Part shown: one piece after another, positions 34,101 through 43,289 of the stretch
Numbering within the stretch: position 1 is the first letter of the stretch
Layout: each line of letters opens with the position of its first letter
Assembly (NCBI GenBank): GCA_023055425.1
Contig: JALGPY010000010.1
Location: 49,223,863 to 49,287,862, forward strand
DNA length: 64,000 nucleotides
Source of the DNA: Linanthus parryae
Taxonomy: Eukaryota; Streptophyta; Magnoliopsida; Ericales; Polemoniaceae
Reading direction: 5' to 3'
The notes under the pieces: generated by a model
Database searches by the model: none
What the model was told of the DNA's origin: nothing
The model's input: only the letters and a program-made list of their open reading frames with translations
Position numbers and translations under genes: made by a program

Positions 34101-34897
34101 ACCATTTCATTCTCACCGCAACCGAGCTGTTCACCAAATGGGTGGAAGCAATACCACTGAAGACGGCAAACGCGCTGGCTGTGGTCAACTTCATCCAGGA
34201 AAGCATCGTATGCAGGTTCGGAATCCCAAATACCATTCTTTCAGATAACGGTACTCCTTTTGTTAATCGCCAGGTAGCTGCAAAACTAGCGGAGTACAAT
34301 ATCAGGCAGATATGCTCTACCCCTTATTACCCAAAGGGAAACGGACAAGCCGAAGCGACTAACAAAACGCTGTTGAGAGTTCTGAGCAAGATGGTCGCAG
34401 ATGACCACAAGAAGTGGGCCGACTCCATAAGCATAGCTCTATGGGCCTACAGAACTTCTCCAAGGACACCCACAGGGGCCTCGCCATTTCTATTATGCTA
34501 TGGGGCCGAAGCTGTAGTACCTGCGGAGGTCAGGGTCAATTCGGCAAGGCTGGCCTTCCACGCACTCTATGAAAATCAACGCGATCATGACTTAGTCTTG
34601 CTGGAAGAAAAGCGAGAACAAGCCAAAAGGACCAACAAGCGGTACCAGGAAAGAATCGCTCGCGCCTACAATAAGACAGTCCAGCGAAGAGATTTCGCAG
34701 TTGGAGACCTGGTCTTGCGCGCATCTGACCATTGTATGCGGGAAGCAACTCACCCAAAGTTCGCAGCTAATTGGGAAGGACCCTTCGAAGTCACAGAAGT
34801 CTTCGATAGTGGCTACTGCAGCATACGAAGGTTGCACGGCACAACCTCAACTCCGAGTTCAGTCAACATGCGCTGGATTAAGAAGTACTATCCCTGA
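31172..34897 (+). CDS. pol of Tat-2: RT, two RNase H domains, integrase (intact)
   Basis: 1241 codons with no internal stop, in frame with gag-protease across one TGA. Reverse transcriptase at about residues 165-330, with YVDD at 272-275. The first RNase H (about 400-520) lacks the usual first Asp: LYLTSTRRSIGALL stands where an Asp is expected. A second, archaeal-like RNase H (about 560-690) has all its acids (HFDGSS, NNEAEYEAL, GDSKLIV, HADALA); this double arrangement marks the Tat lineage. Integrase has an H-H-C-C zinc site (HQVEHQGG, CQECQ, about 898-935) and a D-D-35-E core at D965, D1025, E1061. Translation could start at 31172 or by readthrough of the TGA. It would supply replication functions for this element if Gag came from another copy. 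Confidence 0.95.
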   Translation: MSSHGHGDVPGQINQIEQVALTEEPTQGTPDEKLKEAPECMEDRPRPQKQELKEVFLSPNEENKRPVFLSADLTSEEEQGLLQLLTEYKDVFAWEYDEMPGLDTSITMHRLDIIPGSKPVKQSTRSFRPELNVKIKQEIVKLLDAKFIEPNHHPTWLANIVPVVKKNGQLRICVDFRDLNRFCPKDDFPLPNIDLLIDSTAGHRMFSFMDGFSGYNQIKMDPEDARKTAFITPVGVFNYTVMPFGLKNAGATYQRAMMALFHDMMHKEVEFYVDDLVVKSKHEADHLADLRKVFNRCRSFQLKMNPMKCAFGVTSGKFLGCVVHRQGIEPDPAKVSAITSMTPPHNQSTLKTFLGKLSYLRRFIPAIAEITCCFSTLLKKDAAYNWAPDHEAAFEKLKELLTSSKIMIAPQLGSPLLLYLTSTRRSIGALLAQEYEGQERPIYYISRIVQPAESRYTDIERHCLTLFFVIEKLRNYFASHKVVVVTKSDPIRYLLTHTTPGGRLAKWYMTISQYDITCVKPRAIKSQAVADLLAQFPDNSHEPVIEEELEGPEIYAIDVPYWTLHFDGSSTRKGGGIGIVLTKPDGEVIQMSAKLNFAVTNNEAEYEALIAGLRAAKALEVSNLTVMGDSKLIVKQASGEYALKEINLLSYRTLVQKLMQQFCDVKYEHKPRADNRHADALATLGSKVSIDKCPARISIKVRTSSALTENACDGEHIDDADWRKAILQAIAKGTSSESWALTKGYCIHDNTLYYKGPGGILMRCVSEQEGQQLLEKIHQHACGESEVSIYRKAQRYGIHWPGMSTAAALIQGKCESCALIKDSLLVALTDDDTDWRKPLFDFLTQGTVPESRKEAEKLKRKASRYVVQENLLWRRGHEGNLLRCLDGREAQEVMDLSHQVEHQGGAKLCRQLLSIGYFWPTMEVDCRTKVRRCQECQFKGNLVHAPAVDLHALGTPWPFHTWALDFIGPIRPTSHGNHFILTATELFTKWVEAIPLKTANALAVVNFIQESIVCRFGIPNTILSDNGTPFVNRQVAAKLAEYNIRQICSTPYYPKGNGQAEATNKTLLRVLSKMVADDHKKWADSISIALWAYRTSPRTPTGASPFLLCYGAEAVVPAEVRVNSARLAFHALYENQRDHDLVLLEEKREQAKRTNKRYQERIARAYNKTVQRRDFAVGDLVLRASDHCMREATHPKFAANWEGPFEVTEVFDSGYCSIRRLHGTTSTPSSVNMRWIKKYYP

Positions 34898-35105
34898 CTT
34901 CTCTCATTTCATACGTTTTATGATAACGTGCTTAATGTCTCATGTGGCTATGATTAACGCAATCTCCTCTCCCATATGAGAGGATTGTAATCCCATCTCT
35001 CCCATATGAGAGCGTTATAATAAAAGAATTCTCCCAAATAAGAAGTTCATATTTCTAGCTGTTTATGTTGCTCTATTTAATTTGTTATTACTGTTAACAA
35101 TGGTT
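34898..35105 (+). other. Spacer after Tat-2 pol
   Basis: Non-coding; contains CTCCCATATGAGAG near-palindromes (34968-35011), as in Tat-1. Confidence 0.6.
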
Positions 35106-36340
35106 TATTCGCTGCAATAGCAATACATACAACTGCGATCTTAAGTGATCATCTAAGCATATCTCTCACGATAGCAGCCAATGCAAATGCGATCTTAAGT
35201 GATCATCTAAGCCTATCTCTCACGATAGCAGCTAATGCAAATGCGATCTTAAGTGATCATCTAAGCCTATCTCTCACGATAGCAACCAATGCAAATGCGA
35301 TCTTAAGTGATCATCTAAGCCTATCTCTCACGATAGCAGCCAATGCAAATACGATCTTAAGTGATCATCTAAGCCTATCTCTCACGATAGCAGCCAATGC
35401 AAATGCGATCTTAAGTGATCATCTAAGCCTATCTCTCACGAGAGCAGCCAATGCAAATGCGATCTTAAGTGATCATCTAAGCCTATCTCTCACGATAGCA
35501 TCCAATGCAAATGCGATCTTAAGTGATCATCTAAGCCTATCTCTCACGATAGCAGCCAATGCAAATGCGATCTTAAGTGATCATCTAAGACTATCTCTCA
35601 CGATAGCAGCCAATGCAAATGCGATCTTAAGTGATCGTCTAAGCCTATCTATCAAGATAGCAGCCAATGCAAATGCGATCTTAAGTGATCATCTAAGCCT
35701 ATCTCTCACGATAGCAGCCAACGCAAATGCGATCTTAATTGATCATCTAAAGCCTATCTCTTACGATAGCAGCCAAACGCGAATGCGATCTCAATTGATC
35801 ATAAAAGCCTATCTGTTACGATAGCAGCCTATACAAATACGATCTCGATCGATCATCTAAGCCTATCTCTCACGATAGCGGTCTGTACAAGTGCGATCTT
35901 AATTGATCACCTAAGCCTATCTGTTACGATAGCAACTCATACGCAAAACGATCTTACCAGATCTTCTCAAGCCTATCTGTTACGATAGCAACTTATATGC
36001 AAAGTGATTTTAGTTGATCACCCAAGCCTCTGTTACGATGGAAACGCATGCGCAAAATGATCTTATTGGATCTTCTAAAAAGTCTATCTGTTGCGATAGC
36101 AGTTTATGCGAGAAACGATCTCAAACAATTCTCTAATAAAGCCTATCTGTTGTGATAGCAATCCGCACCACTTAACAATCTTAATTGATCTGCTAAGGAC
36201 TATCTGCTACGATAGCAATGTTGTGAAAATGATCTCAAATGATCCACAACGGCCAACCACAAGCCCATCCGCCGAGATGGCACATCTGCGAAAATATGAT
36301 CTCGAACGATCTAACGAAACATCCGCGAAATCGATATCGT
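35106..36340 (+). repeat. 54-bp tandem repeat array of Tat-2
   Basis: About 22 units. The period is exactly 54 bp in the left half (for example 35137, 35191, 35245). Each unit has GATCTTAAGTGATC followed by CTATC(6 nt)GATAG and GCAGCCAATGCAAATGC. The first dozen units are nearly identical; those after about 35700 diverge, yet the CTATC/GATAG pair stays while the loop between changes. There are no spacers and no coding frame. Confidence 0.95.
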
Positions 36341-37679
36341 AGATGCGAAACCATTACATAGCATTATGCAAAGCGAAATAAGCCAAAATGCATGCGAATT
36401 TGTATTTTGTTGCAAAGAGACAGCAGATAATACAAAAGCTATGTATCATTATGAGTCAAATGACTTACAATTTATCTGTCTAGATAGCAGCTTACAAGCG
36501 AAAAGCTCGAATCTAACTACGCAGCCAACATGGCTTACAATACATTCGAAAAGTGGCTGGTAAGCCAGCAGAGACACAGTACGGAAACCCGGACTGCAAA
36601 GGATGAGCTCACCGGTTCCAACACCGGCTATACAATACGTTCCCAAATCTGCGGGTGAACATCTGTCGCAGCTAGGATCTTGCTCCAGAGAGCCACATGA
36701 AGCCATACGTTCAAGATCCCAGCATTTGACAAGACCCTTGTCAGATCTGCTCCCCATAACATTTGCCCAAGGAACCACCGGTTCCAGCGATCAACATGCA
36801 AGCAGAAGCTCCAAAGGGCAAGGGCTCCTTGTAGACGGGGATGAACGCAGCGGTTCGCAACCCTGAGTTCAAGAACAAAGAGGCAAGAAATCCTCCTCCA
36901 GGGATGCTGGAGGAGAATTCCGCCGTTCATTACGAGACGGTAGCACGGTCACTTCGGCGCTGCACCTCTCCACGAGGCGGCCGGAAACATGACCTGCACA
37001 CATAATACACGAAGAAATTTCTTCGAACACACATGAGATGTTATCTCCATCTTCTTTATGATGGTTATAAAGAGCAATTTTCCTCATAAAGTGGATCTTG
37101 GAAACTATTTCTATAGCACAAAGCGCAAACTCAGGATTCAAAACTTGAAGTTGCCATGAATCAACGAAAAATAAGCGTTGAAGCCAGCAGTCGTAAGGAC
37201 TCACGGCAAAGCACATCATTGGGATGAAGAACCCAAATAGCAAAGACGGGGTTTATATAGACCCTGTGGAGACTCTTCAGTTACCAAGGATGAGTCAGCA
37301 GAATTCAAAAAGAGGGTAAGTTCAATCACTTACGCCTTGAAAAGCGGTAACAATCAATTACCCTACTAAAGGCTACGACGATTCAGTTGCGTATCCTAAT
37401 AAATGACGGATGGTCATGATTCGGATGGACTTCCCAACAAAAGCGTGTTTATCTGCCGAGATATTAGCGCGAAAATCAAGCAAAGTATCAATTGCTGACG
37501 TCATGATCGGGTATGCACAAAGATATCCTGTCAAATCCCAAAAACGGCAAAACGGGCAGAATTCATTGTTCGTTGTAAAAAAAAAAGGGGGGAGAAACCC
37601 TAGCAACATTACATTAATGTTTCAAGACATTACATTAATGTTTCAGTTATTTCCTTGCTATTTTTGCCGACTCGAAAAG
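36341..37679 (+). other. Spacer between tandem array and antisense gene in Tat-2
   Basis: About 1.3 kb without a credible gene; short frames occur on both strands but are not kept in the matching part of Tat-1 (56288-57528). It would contain the 3' untranslated region of the antisense gene. Purine- and pyrimidine-rich patches occur near 36880-36920 and an A run near 37578. Confidence 0.6.
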
Positions 37680-40600
37680 TCAAAGCAAATTCTTGATCAA
37701 GGAGTCTTGGGGCTCGAACTGCTCGCTCAGCTTCTCTACCTGTTCCACTTCTTGCTTCAGTAACTCGCACCTAGCATTCATCTCATGATACAGCTTCAGA
37801 GCTTCATCAACCTTTTGCTTCTGCTGCTCCACCTTCTGCTTCTCAGCTGCGAGATTCTGGTTGCCGAGTTTCAAAGTTACGGCTGCGCGAATCAGCGTGA
37901 CTCTGTCCTTAAGGAATTTGAAACCAAGTCTGCCCTGGACTTTGGCAACAAGATTTTGGCACATGCCACATAGCAGTTCAGCACTTTGGACAGAAATGGT
38001 CGCTGGCGTAGCCGCAGATAGCTGCTCCAGAATCCAAATGGCTTCAGTAAGGAACAGCCTCCTGTCAAAAGGCCCGATCTCCAGAGATCTCACAAACGAT
38101 CGGGGGTAGGTGAGACGCATTCGAACCACCCAGTCTACATCGGTTTGCTTCAAACCTAAAGTGATCTCAAAATAAGTTACGATGTCAAAACTCGCAAGTG
38201 AATAATGCGATGTGCGAACAGTAAATCTTTACTTACCAGTCCTTCCAGAATCTCATGAAGGGAAGGAATGCGAGCTGTCGGGGTGTTCAAAGATCGCCCT
38301 CGCTCCATGGCTCTCCTATCAGCTGCGAGCTCCAATCTCTCGTAGTCAGGAGGAAGAGTGTAGGCCGCACCAGCTGCGACTGCATTCCCAACCTGCGAGC
38401 CCCAAATGCTCCACGCAGGAATAGGTGCCTCTGGCTCAGTCATCGCCGGAGGCGAAGGAACAGCTGGAGTCGCCTGCTGAAGGACGCTCTCGGATGCGAA
38501 AGCATTAGCAGCACTTGTCCTTATCTCTTCAGCACCAGCACGGACACCTTCATCCATTGGCATAGCATCAGCTTCGGCATCATCGGAAAGTTCGATGACG
38601 TTCTCGAGAGGCTCACTTGCGTGTCCAGTAGCTGCGGCGGGTTTCCTGGTATGGGAGCTCGGAATCGGAACATAGGACGCAGAAGGCTGACTTCTCTGTT
38701 CCAGCGCAGGTTCCTCAGCATGACCTGCGGCATTAAATGCGATGATATGAGGTAACTTGTGTTATAAGTTATTTTCGCTATCTTTACTAAAGCTAAGAGT
38801 AAGCACCTCCACGCGAAGGTGGGATTGAGGTATCCTCATCATACACTAGGGACGTGGAACCGTGCCCTATCAGTGTGTCCTCACTAAGCAAGTCTTTAAG
38901 AGAAGCGTGACCTGGGATGCGAGTAAACCAGTCATGATTCTGCCTCAAGTGGCTAAAGCCTAGTACGTGCATATCACTCAAATAATTACCTGAGGGTTCT
39001 CCGCAATTGCCTACTAACCAACGGCGAATGTCAGCCTTTGACACACCGTGCTTTAACGCACCCACGATAACATCTCTATAAGTTACTGCGAGATTGAAGA
39101 TCTCACCTTTATCGCCGCCTGCGATCTCTTCGAAATCCGCCTGGACTTGCTCCAAGGCCGCTGCATCCTATCCGGGAACCTCATCTTCCTCCTCCACATG
39201 AGGAGCCACTTCTTCGGGAAGCTCGTCTTCCTCGCCAACTGGGCGCGCTAAGTCGTCAACATGCTGCTCTTCGAGGCTCCGCTGTTTCACACGCTCGAGC
39301 TCCTCTTCCTCTCGCTGCCTTCTTCTTTCAGCAGCCTCCGCGGCTGTCTTTCGGGACTCAGCAAGAACGTCCTCGCTTATGGGATCATCTGAAATGCCAG
39401 AATGGGCATCTCTCTTTTGTCTCTTGGCCACAAGGCCACCAACGGTTTCATCATCATCATCTGCGAATACACAATTGGTTCAAAGAAAAGAATTGCAAAG
39501 AAGTTATGATAACGGGAGAAGAAATGCGACGGAAGTACCTCCTGATTCTTCCTCGTGCATCACAACTGTTACTTCTTCTTCTTCATCACTTGTTTGGGGC
39601 TCCTGCCTCTCTTCCTCTTCCTCTTGGTTGAATGGAACGAAAGTCTCAACTGCGAGATCTTTTCGCACTTTGCTGGGCATGCGACCTTTGCCTTTGTCCT
39701 TGATAGAAAGAGACCTCACTGGGGGATAAGCTGGAGCACTTCTAGGGGAAGAAATCGTAATTCCCTTTTGCCTAGGTCTCTTCACTCTCGGCGCCGCAGT
39801 CGCTGGAGGGGACGGGTCATCTCTAGGAGGAGACGGAGCCGGAGGATTGTCTATCAACGAGTCGGCAAAAGTTTTCATGACTGCGCGAACCTTTGTTTCG
39901 ACCTCGGCGTCCATCCTCCATGCTAGCCGGAACGACTCCCCTTGCCTTCTGGTGGCAACAATGGTGTTAACCAGCGATTTGGAGCGATCACCAGCTGCAA
40001 ACCTCCGCACATGACACTAAAGCAGTACAAAATGAAAATATCAGCGTAAGGAAATCAAGAAGCTTGACGCAGGCGAAGAAATTGCTTACCTCAGCAAACG
40101 CCTTGCTATATCTGACGACGTGCGTGTCGCCCTTCTTGATTGCGGCGACTTGCTCCTTCAGAATGAAATCAGAGCACAAATGGTTCTCACGGTCCCACAG
40201 TGAGTAGCAACCATACTCAGACTCGCTCAGGCTGCAAGTGGGGCGAAACGGAAAAGAGTTTCTTTTGATCAAGGGAGCTCTACCTGGCTGCGCCGCCGCC
40301 TCCGTCTCAATCCTCGTTTGCTGGGCAACCCAGTATGCGAGCCAACTCTGGGAACAACCACCCTCGCGGGTTCCCGCAGGCTGCTCAAAGGGAAGATTGT
40401 TCATGAAGACCGTCTTGCACTCCTTTGTCAGCAAGCGCTTGTAGCATCCTCTGATAATAGACTGGGGCCAGATTGATGGGGCCACTGCATCAAAACCAAA
40501 CTGAGGAGAAACCCGAGTGGGGTCAACATCCACTGTAAGCTTTTCATACCTTGGCGCGAGCTCACGAATATGCTCTGCAAGGGCAGGAAGGGAACCTCGC

Positions 40601-41970
40601 AGACACCAGCAAAAGAACTCGCGATAGCGCTCGTGGAAATGCGGTCCCTTTTCAAAGAGAAGTTCTTCTGAGAAGACCATACCTTTGGAGGGGTATAGCT
40701 TTGGAAACCATCGCACATTCTCGATACGCGTGGCATAGGGCCTGGCAGTAAACTCCTTCCGTTTGTCGCATATCAAACTCCAAGCGCACTTGGTGTTGCT
40801 TGCTCCAAACCATCTCGCAGCTCTTCCGCTGTTGCGCGCTTCTGTCTCGCCTGGGGGACACCACTTATCAAGCTTAAGAGCAGTCGGAGCATAAGACGGC
40901 CATCGCTCGAAAACCCACATTGTCAAAAAGGAAATATTGACAAAGGTCAGAACATCGAGGCGACCACGCGACTCCCTCATAGCCAGAACCAGCTGATCGA
41001 GCCTATTATACAGTGTGCCCAAGACCAAGGGTCCGAGTGCGACTCTCTGGCCAAGAGCAAGCCTCACAGCAAGTGGCAGCACATGGTAGAAGACTCCGTC
41101 ATGGGGGTGACCATCAATCAAGTACCTTGACAGCCAGGCACAGAGAAAGGCACAAAGGGTCAAATGATAACCCTTGCCCTCTACGTAATTCTCGGCCTCC
41201 GGGTCCTCACTCAGAAGTTTCTTGGTAATGCTGCTGTTCGCATAGTCTCGGAAGAAGTACTGCAACAATTTGTTCCAGGTATTTTTCGCAGACGTATCAA
41301 CCAGCTGCCAGTTCGGAAGAGGCTTTGTAGTGGTCCACCGAGTGGAGATTTTCTTTACCTCTGCTAGGCACTCCTCCATCTGCGTGTACAAGGCAATTTC
41401 CGCAGATGTCCTCAAGGGACTCAGAGGGTCCACCTCGCCCATGGGGGAAAGCTCGTACAGCATTTGAACGTCCACGAGTGTCGGGGCAGCCTCGAACTCA
41501 GCAAAATGGAACGTATGAGTCGCAGGCGAGTAACGAGACAGAAGGTCTAGAAGCATGGATTGATCCAACTTCACGGCACCACCCTTCATAGCATGGATAG
41601 CAAAGTATACGCCGGCTTCGTTAAGAGTCACGGCGTGATGATCCAACACGTGGTCAATCCACTCATCCATATAGTCCAATTTCTGGACGAACGCCTGAGT
41701 AGAAATCGCAGTATATGGGAAGTGCCCGTTCTCGATCCCCAATCGAACTACATCCTCGGAACCAACCAACTCGAGCAAGGCTGAGTTAACTGGGCGAGTC
41801 AGCGTCAGCAATCGCTCAACTGGAACAGGATCAGGCATCCTCTTCGCCTTTACCCTCGCATGGTAGAAATCTTTGCCGCCTAAAAAGGGGGCTTTTCGCC
41901 ACAAGGCCTGCGGAAGCTCGGGTATCTCTTCATCTTCCTTGACGGGTCTGGTTACTCTTGTCTTGGCCAT
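37680..41970 (-). pseudogene. Large spliced antisense gene of Tat-2 (plant-mobile-domain-like N-terminus, coiled-coil tail)
   Basis: Coding exons on the minus strand as I read them: 41970-40090, 40016-39539, 39460-38990, 38911-38807, 38724-38237, 38155-37680. Introns are 73-82 bp, each GT...AG (GTAAGC, GTACTT, GTAATT, GTGCTT, GTAAGT; acceptors CTTTAG, TCGCAG, CCCAG, CCGCAG, TTTAG). The ATG sits 2 nt after an acceptor-like CCGCAG, which suggests a 5'UTR intron. Exon 1 encodes 627 residues with a block like the plant mobile domain (YSPATHTFHFAEFEAAPTL, then LALGPLVLGTLYNRL, then FERWPSYAP). Exons 2-5 are charged and acidic (KRPRQKG, NQEEEEERQE, EEQHVDDLARP, EPLENVIELSDDAEAD). The last exon ends in a coiled coil (LAAEKQKVEQQKQKVDEALK). 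The product would have about 1300 residues. Breaks: TAG at 39166-39168, and a one-base loss near the end of the fifth exon compared with Tat-1. The protein function is unknown. Confidence 0.8.
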
Positions 41971-41972
41971 TC

Positions 41973-42402
41973 CTGCGGAAGAGCAAGAAAAAGGGGGGAG
42001 AAATACCACACTTCAGTTTGAATTTTGGAATTCGAGATCTATGCAAAGGAAAACGAACAGTTTCTGGTATCGATTTCAGAAATCGGGAAGTTGCAAGATC
42101 CAATATTGTTGAAGGATTAAAAAGCAAAAGAGGGTTCAAAGATCAAAGCCTCTTCACAAATTTCATGGGTTTACAGATTCAACGCAGTTCAAGGCAAACA
42201 CTGGTATCTTAAATCAAAAGTAAACGAGGCCAACCTTGTTTTCTTGAAGCCTGCTTGGATATGCACAATTGAAGAATACGATCTGCAGTTCTGAACTGGT
42301 GATTGATTATCTGGATCTGCTCTCGAAGATCTCCGGGTACCATTCACTTTAAGAGAAAGAAGTGATGCCTTGCAATAATGGGGGATACAAGGTATTTATC
42401 CA
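41973..42402 (-). promoter_or_regulatory. Likely promoter, leader and 5'UTR intron of the Tat-2 antisense gene
   Basis: On the minus strand GGATAAATACC (42392-42402) looks like a TATA box. It is kept in Tat-1 at 62332-62342. A pyrimidine-rich 3' splice site (CCCCCCTTTTTTCTTGCTCTTCCGCAG pattern, 41973-41998) lies just before the ATG, and a possible donor, AACAAG-GTTGGCC, lies near 42229-42240; both are kept in Tat-1. The 260 bp between the TATA and the 3' LTR contain no other gene, so the antisense gene appears to have its own promoter. This is inference from sequence only. Confidence 0.5.
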
Positions 42403-42648
42403 AAACAATGAAGGGTTGCGTCCTTTCGATAGTCGAATCGCAACCGTCACCGTCGTATCGCGCAATCACAGGACAAGCTGACGTCACGCCTAAAACCCTA
42501 AAGGCCAGACGGCACGACTCTAGGGGTTTTAGGTCATAATGACACGCACGGGGGCTGAATCTACCCGTATTTGAATTGGTGCGTGGCGGCGACGCGCATG
42601 TTGGTTTCCGCGCATGGAAGTCTATACGGCTATGAGTCTTCACGCGCA

Positions 42649-42661
42649 GAAAGGGGGCTAA
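42649..42661 (+). other. Polypurine tract of Tat-2
   Basis: GAAAGGGGGCTAA directly precedes the 3' LTR; identical in Tat-1 (62589-62601). Confidence 0.85.
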
Positions 42662-43289
42662 TGTAGATAGTGCTTTCTGAGCTGACAGATCTTGGCCACG
42701 TGGCAACCATCTAGCACACCATATTGTGCTCCACACACACTGGATCACCAGCCGAGCTGATCCATGTGGGGGCTGCGAGACAGAGCCCTCGCATACCACT
42801 GCACGGGACTTGTAGGGACTTAGTGGTCTGGAGGCTAGAGTAAGCCCTGTCGCGTGCGAGCCAAGCCCGCGCGCGACCTTTAGTAACTGTTTTGAGAGAT
42901 CTATGGCACGAGCTCCCTAGACCCGGTCAATCCGGTCAAACCCGGTCAACCTCGTAACGGTTCCGGTATTCGCGCACCACGTGCTATAACGGTTCCTATA
43001 TACTCGGACGAACGTGCCGTTATGGTTAAGCTAATTAAGCCGCCATTAATGGGCGCATTAACCACACTACAACGGTCATGTTCTCCAGTATATATATATC
43101 GTTAACCTTTCCATACAGAGGAAGAACACACTTGCCATACGCGGAAGCTCTGCCAAACCTCTGTCTCTCTCTCAGACATTGCTACTGACTTACTCTCTCC
43201 CTACACACACCCCTGCTCTTCCTGTGCGATCCTTGATCCACTACGTACGGTGTACACGGAGGTCTCCCCGCCAGAATCTCTTGTGCACA
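42662..43289 (+). repeat. 3' LTR of Tat-2
   Basis: 628 bp, same length as the 5' LTR, three differences (TTTTGAGAG versus TTTTAAGAG; CCGGTATT versus CCGATATT; CCAGAATC versus CCGGAATC). It ends GTGCACA, then Athila LTR sequence resumes. Confidence 0.95.

Larger units (their letters stand above)
27879..43289 (+). mobile_element. Tat-2: young Tat-type Ty3/gypsy element with antisense gene
   Basis: A complete 15,411-bp element with both LTRs of 628 bp, differing by only three A/G transitions by my count. It is inserted in the left LTR of the Athila element. Flanks are GTTGG (27874-27878) and AATGG (43290-43294), an imperfect 5-bp duplication of the target seen uninterrupted at 54683-54690. Order: 5' LTR, primer site, gag-protease, in-frame TGA, pol, 54-bp tandem array, spacer, large spliced gene on the opposite strand, polypurine tract, 3' LTR. 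Pol is intact; gag and the antisense gene carry a few breaks. Confidence 0.94.

Noticed and set aside
35106..36340. CRISPR-like appearance of a regular repeat array
   Set aside because: Units are contiguous 54-bp tandem copies with no unique spacers, inside a plant retrotransposon.
40238..42212. Several plus-strand ORFs of 60-85 codons opposite the antisense gene
   Set aside because: Short, not kept between Tat-1 and Tat-2, and overlapped by the long minus-strand coding exon.
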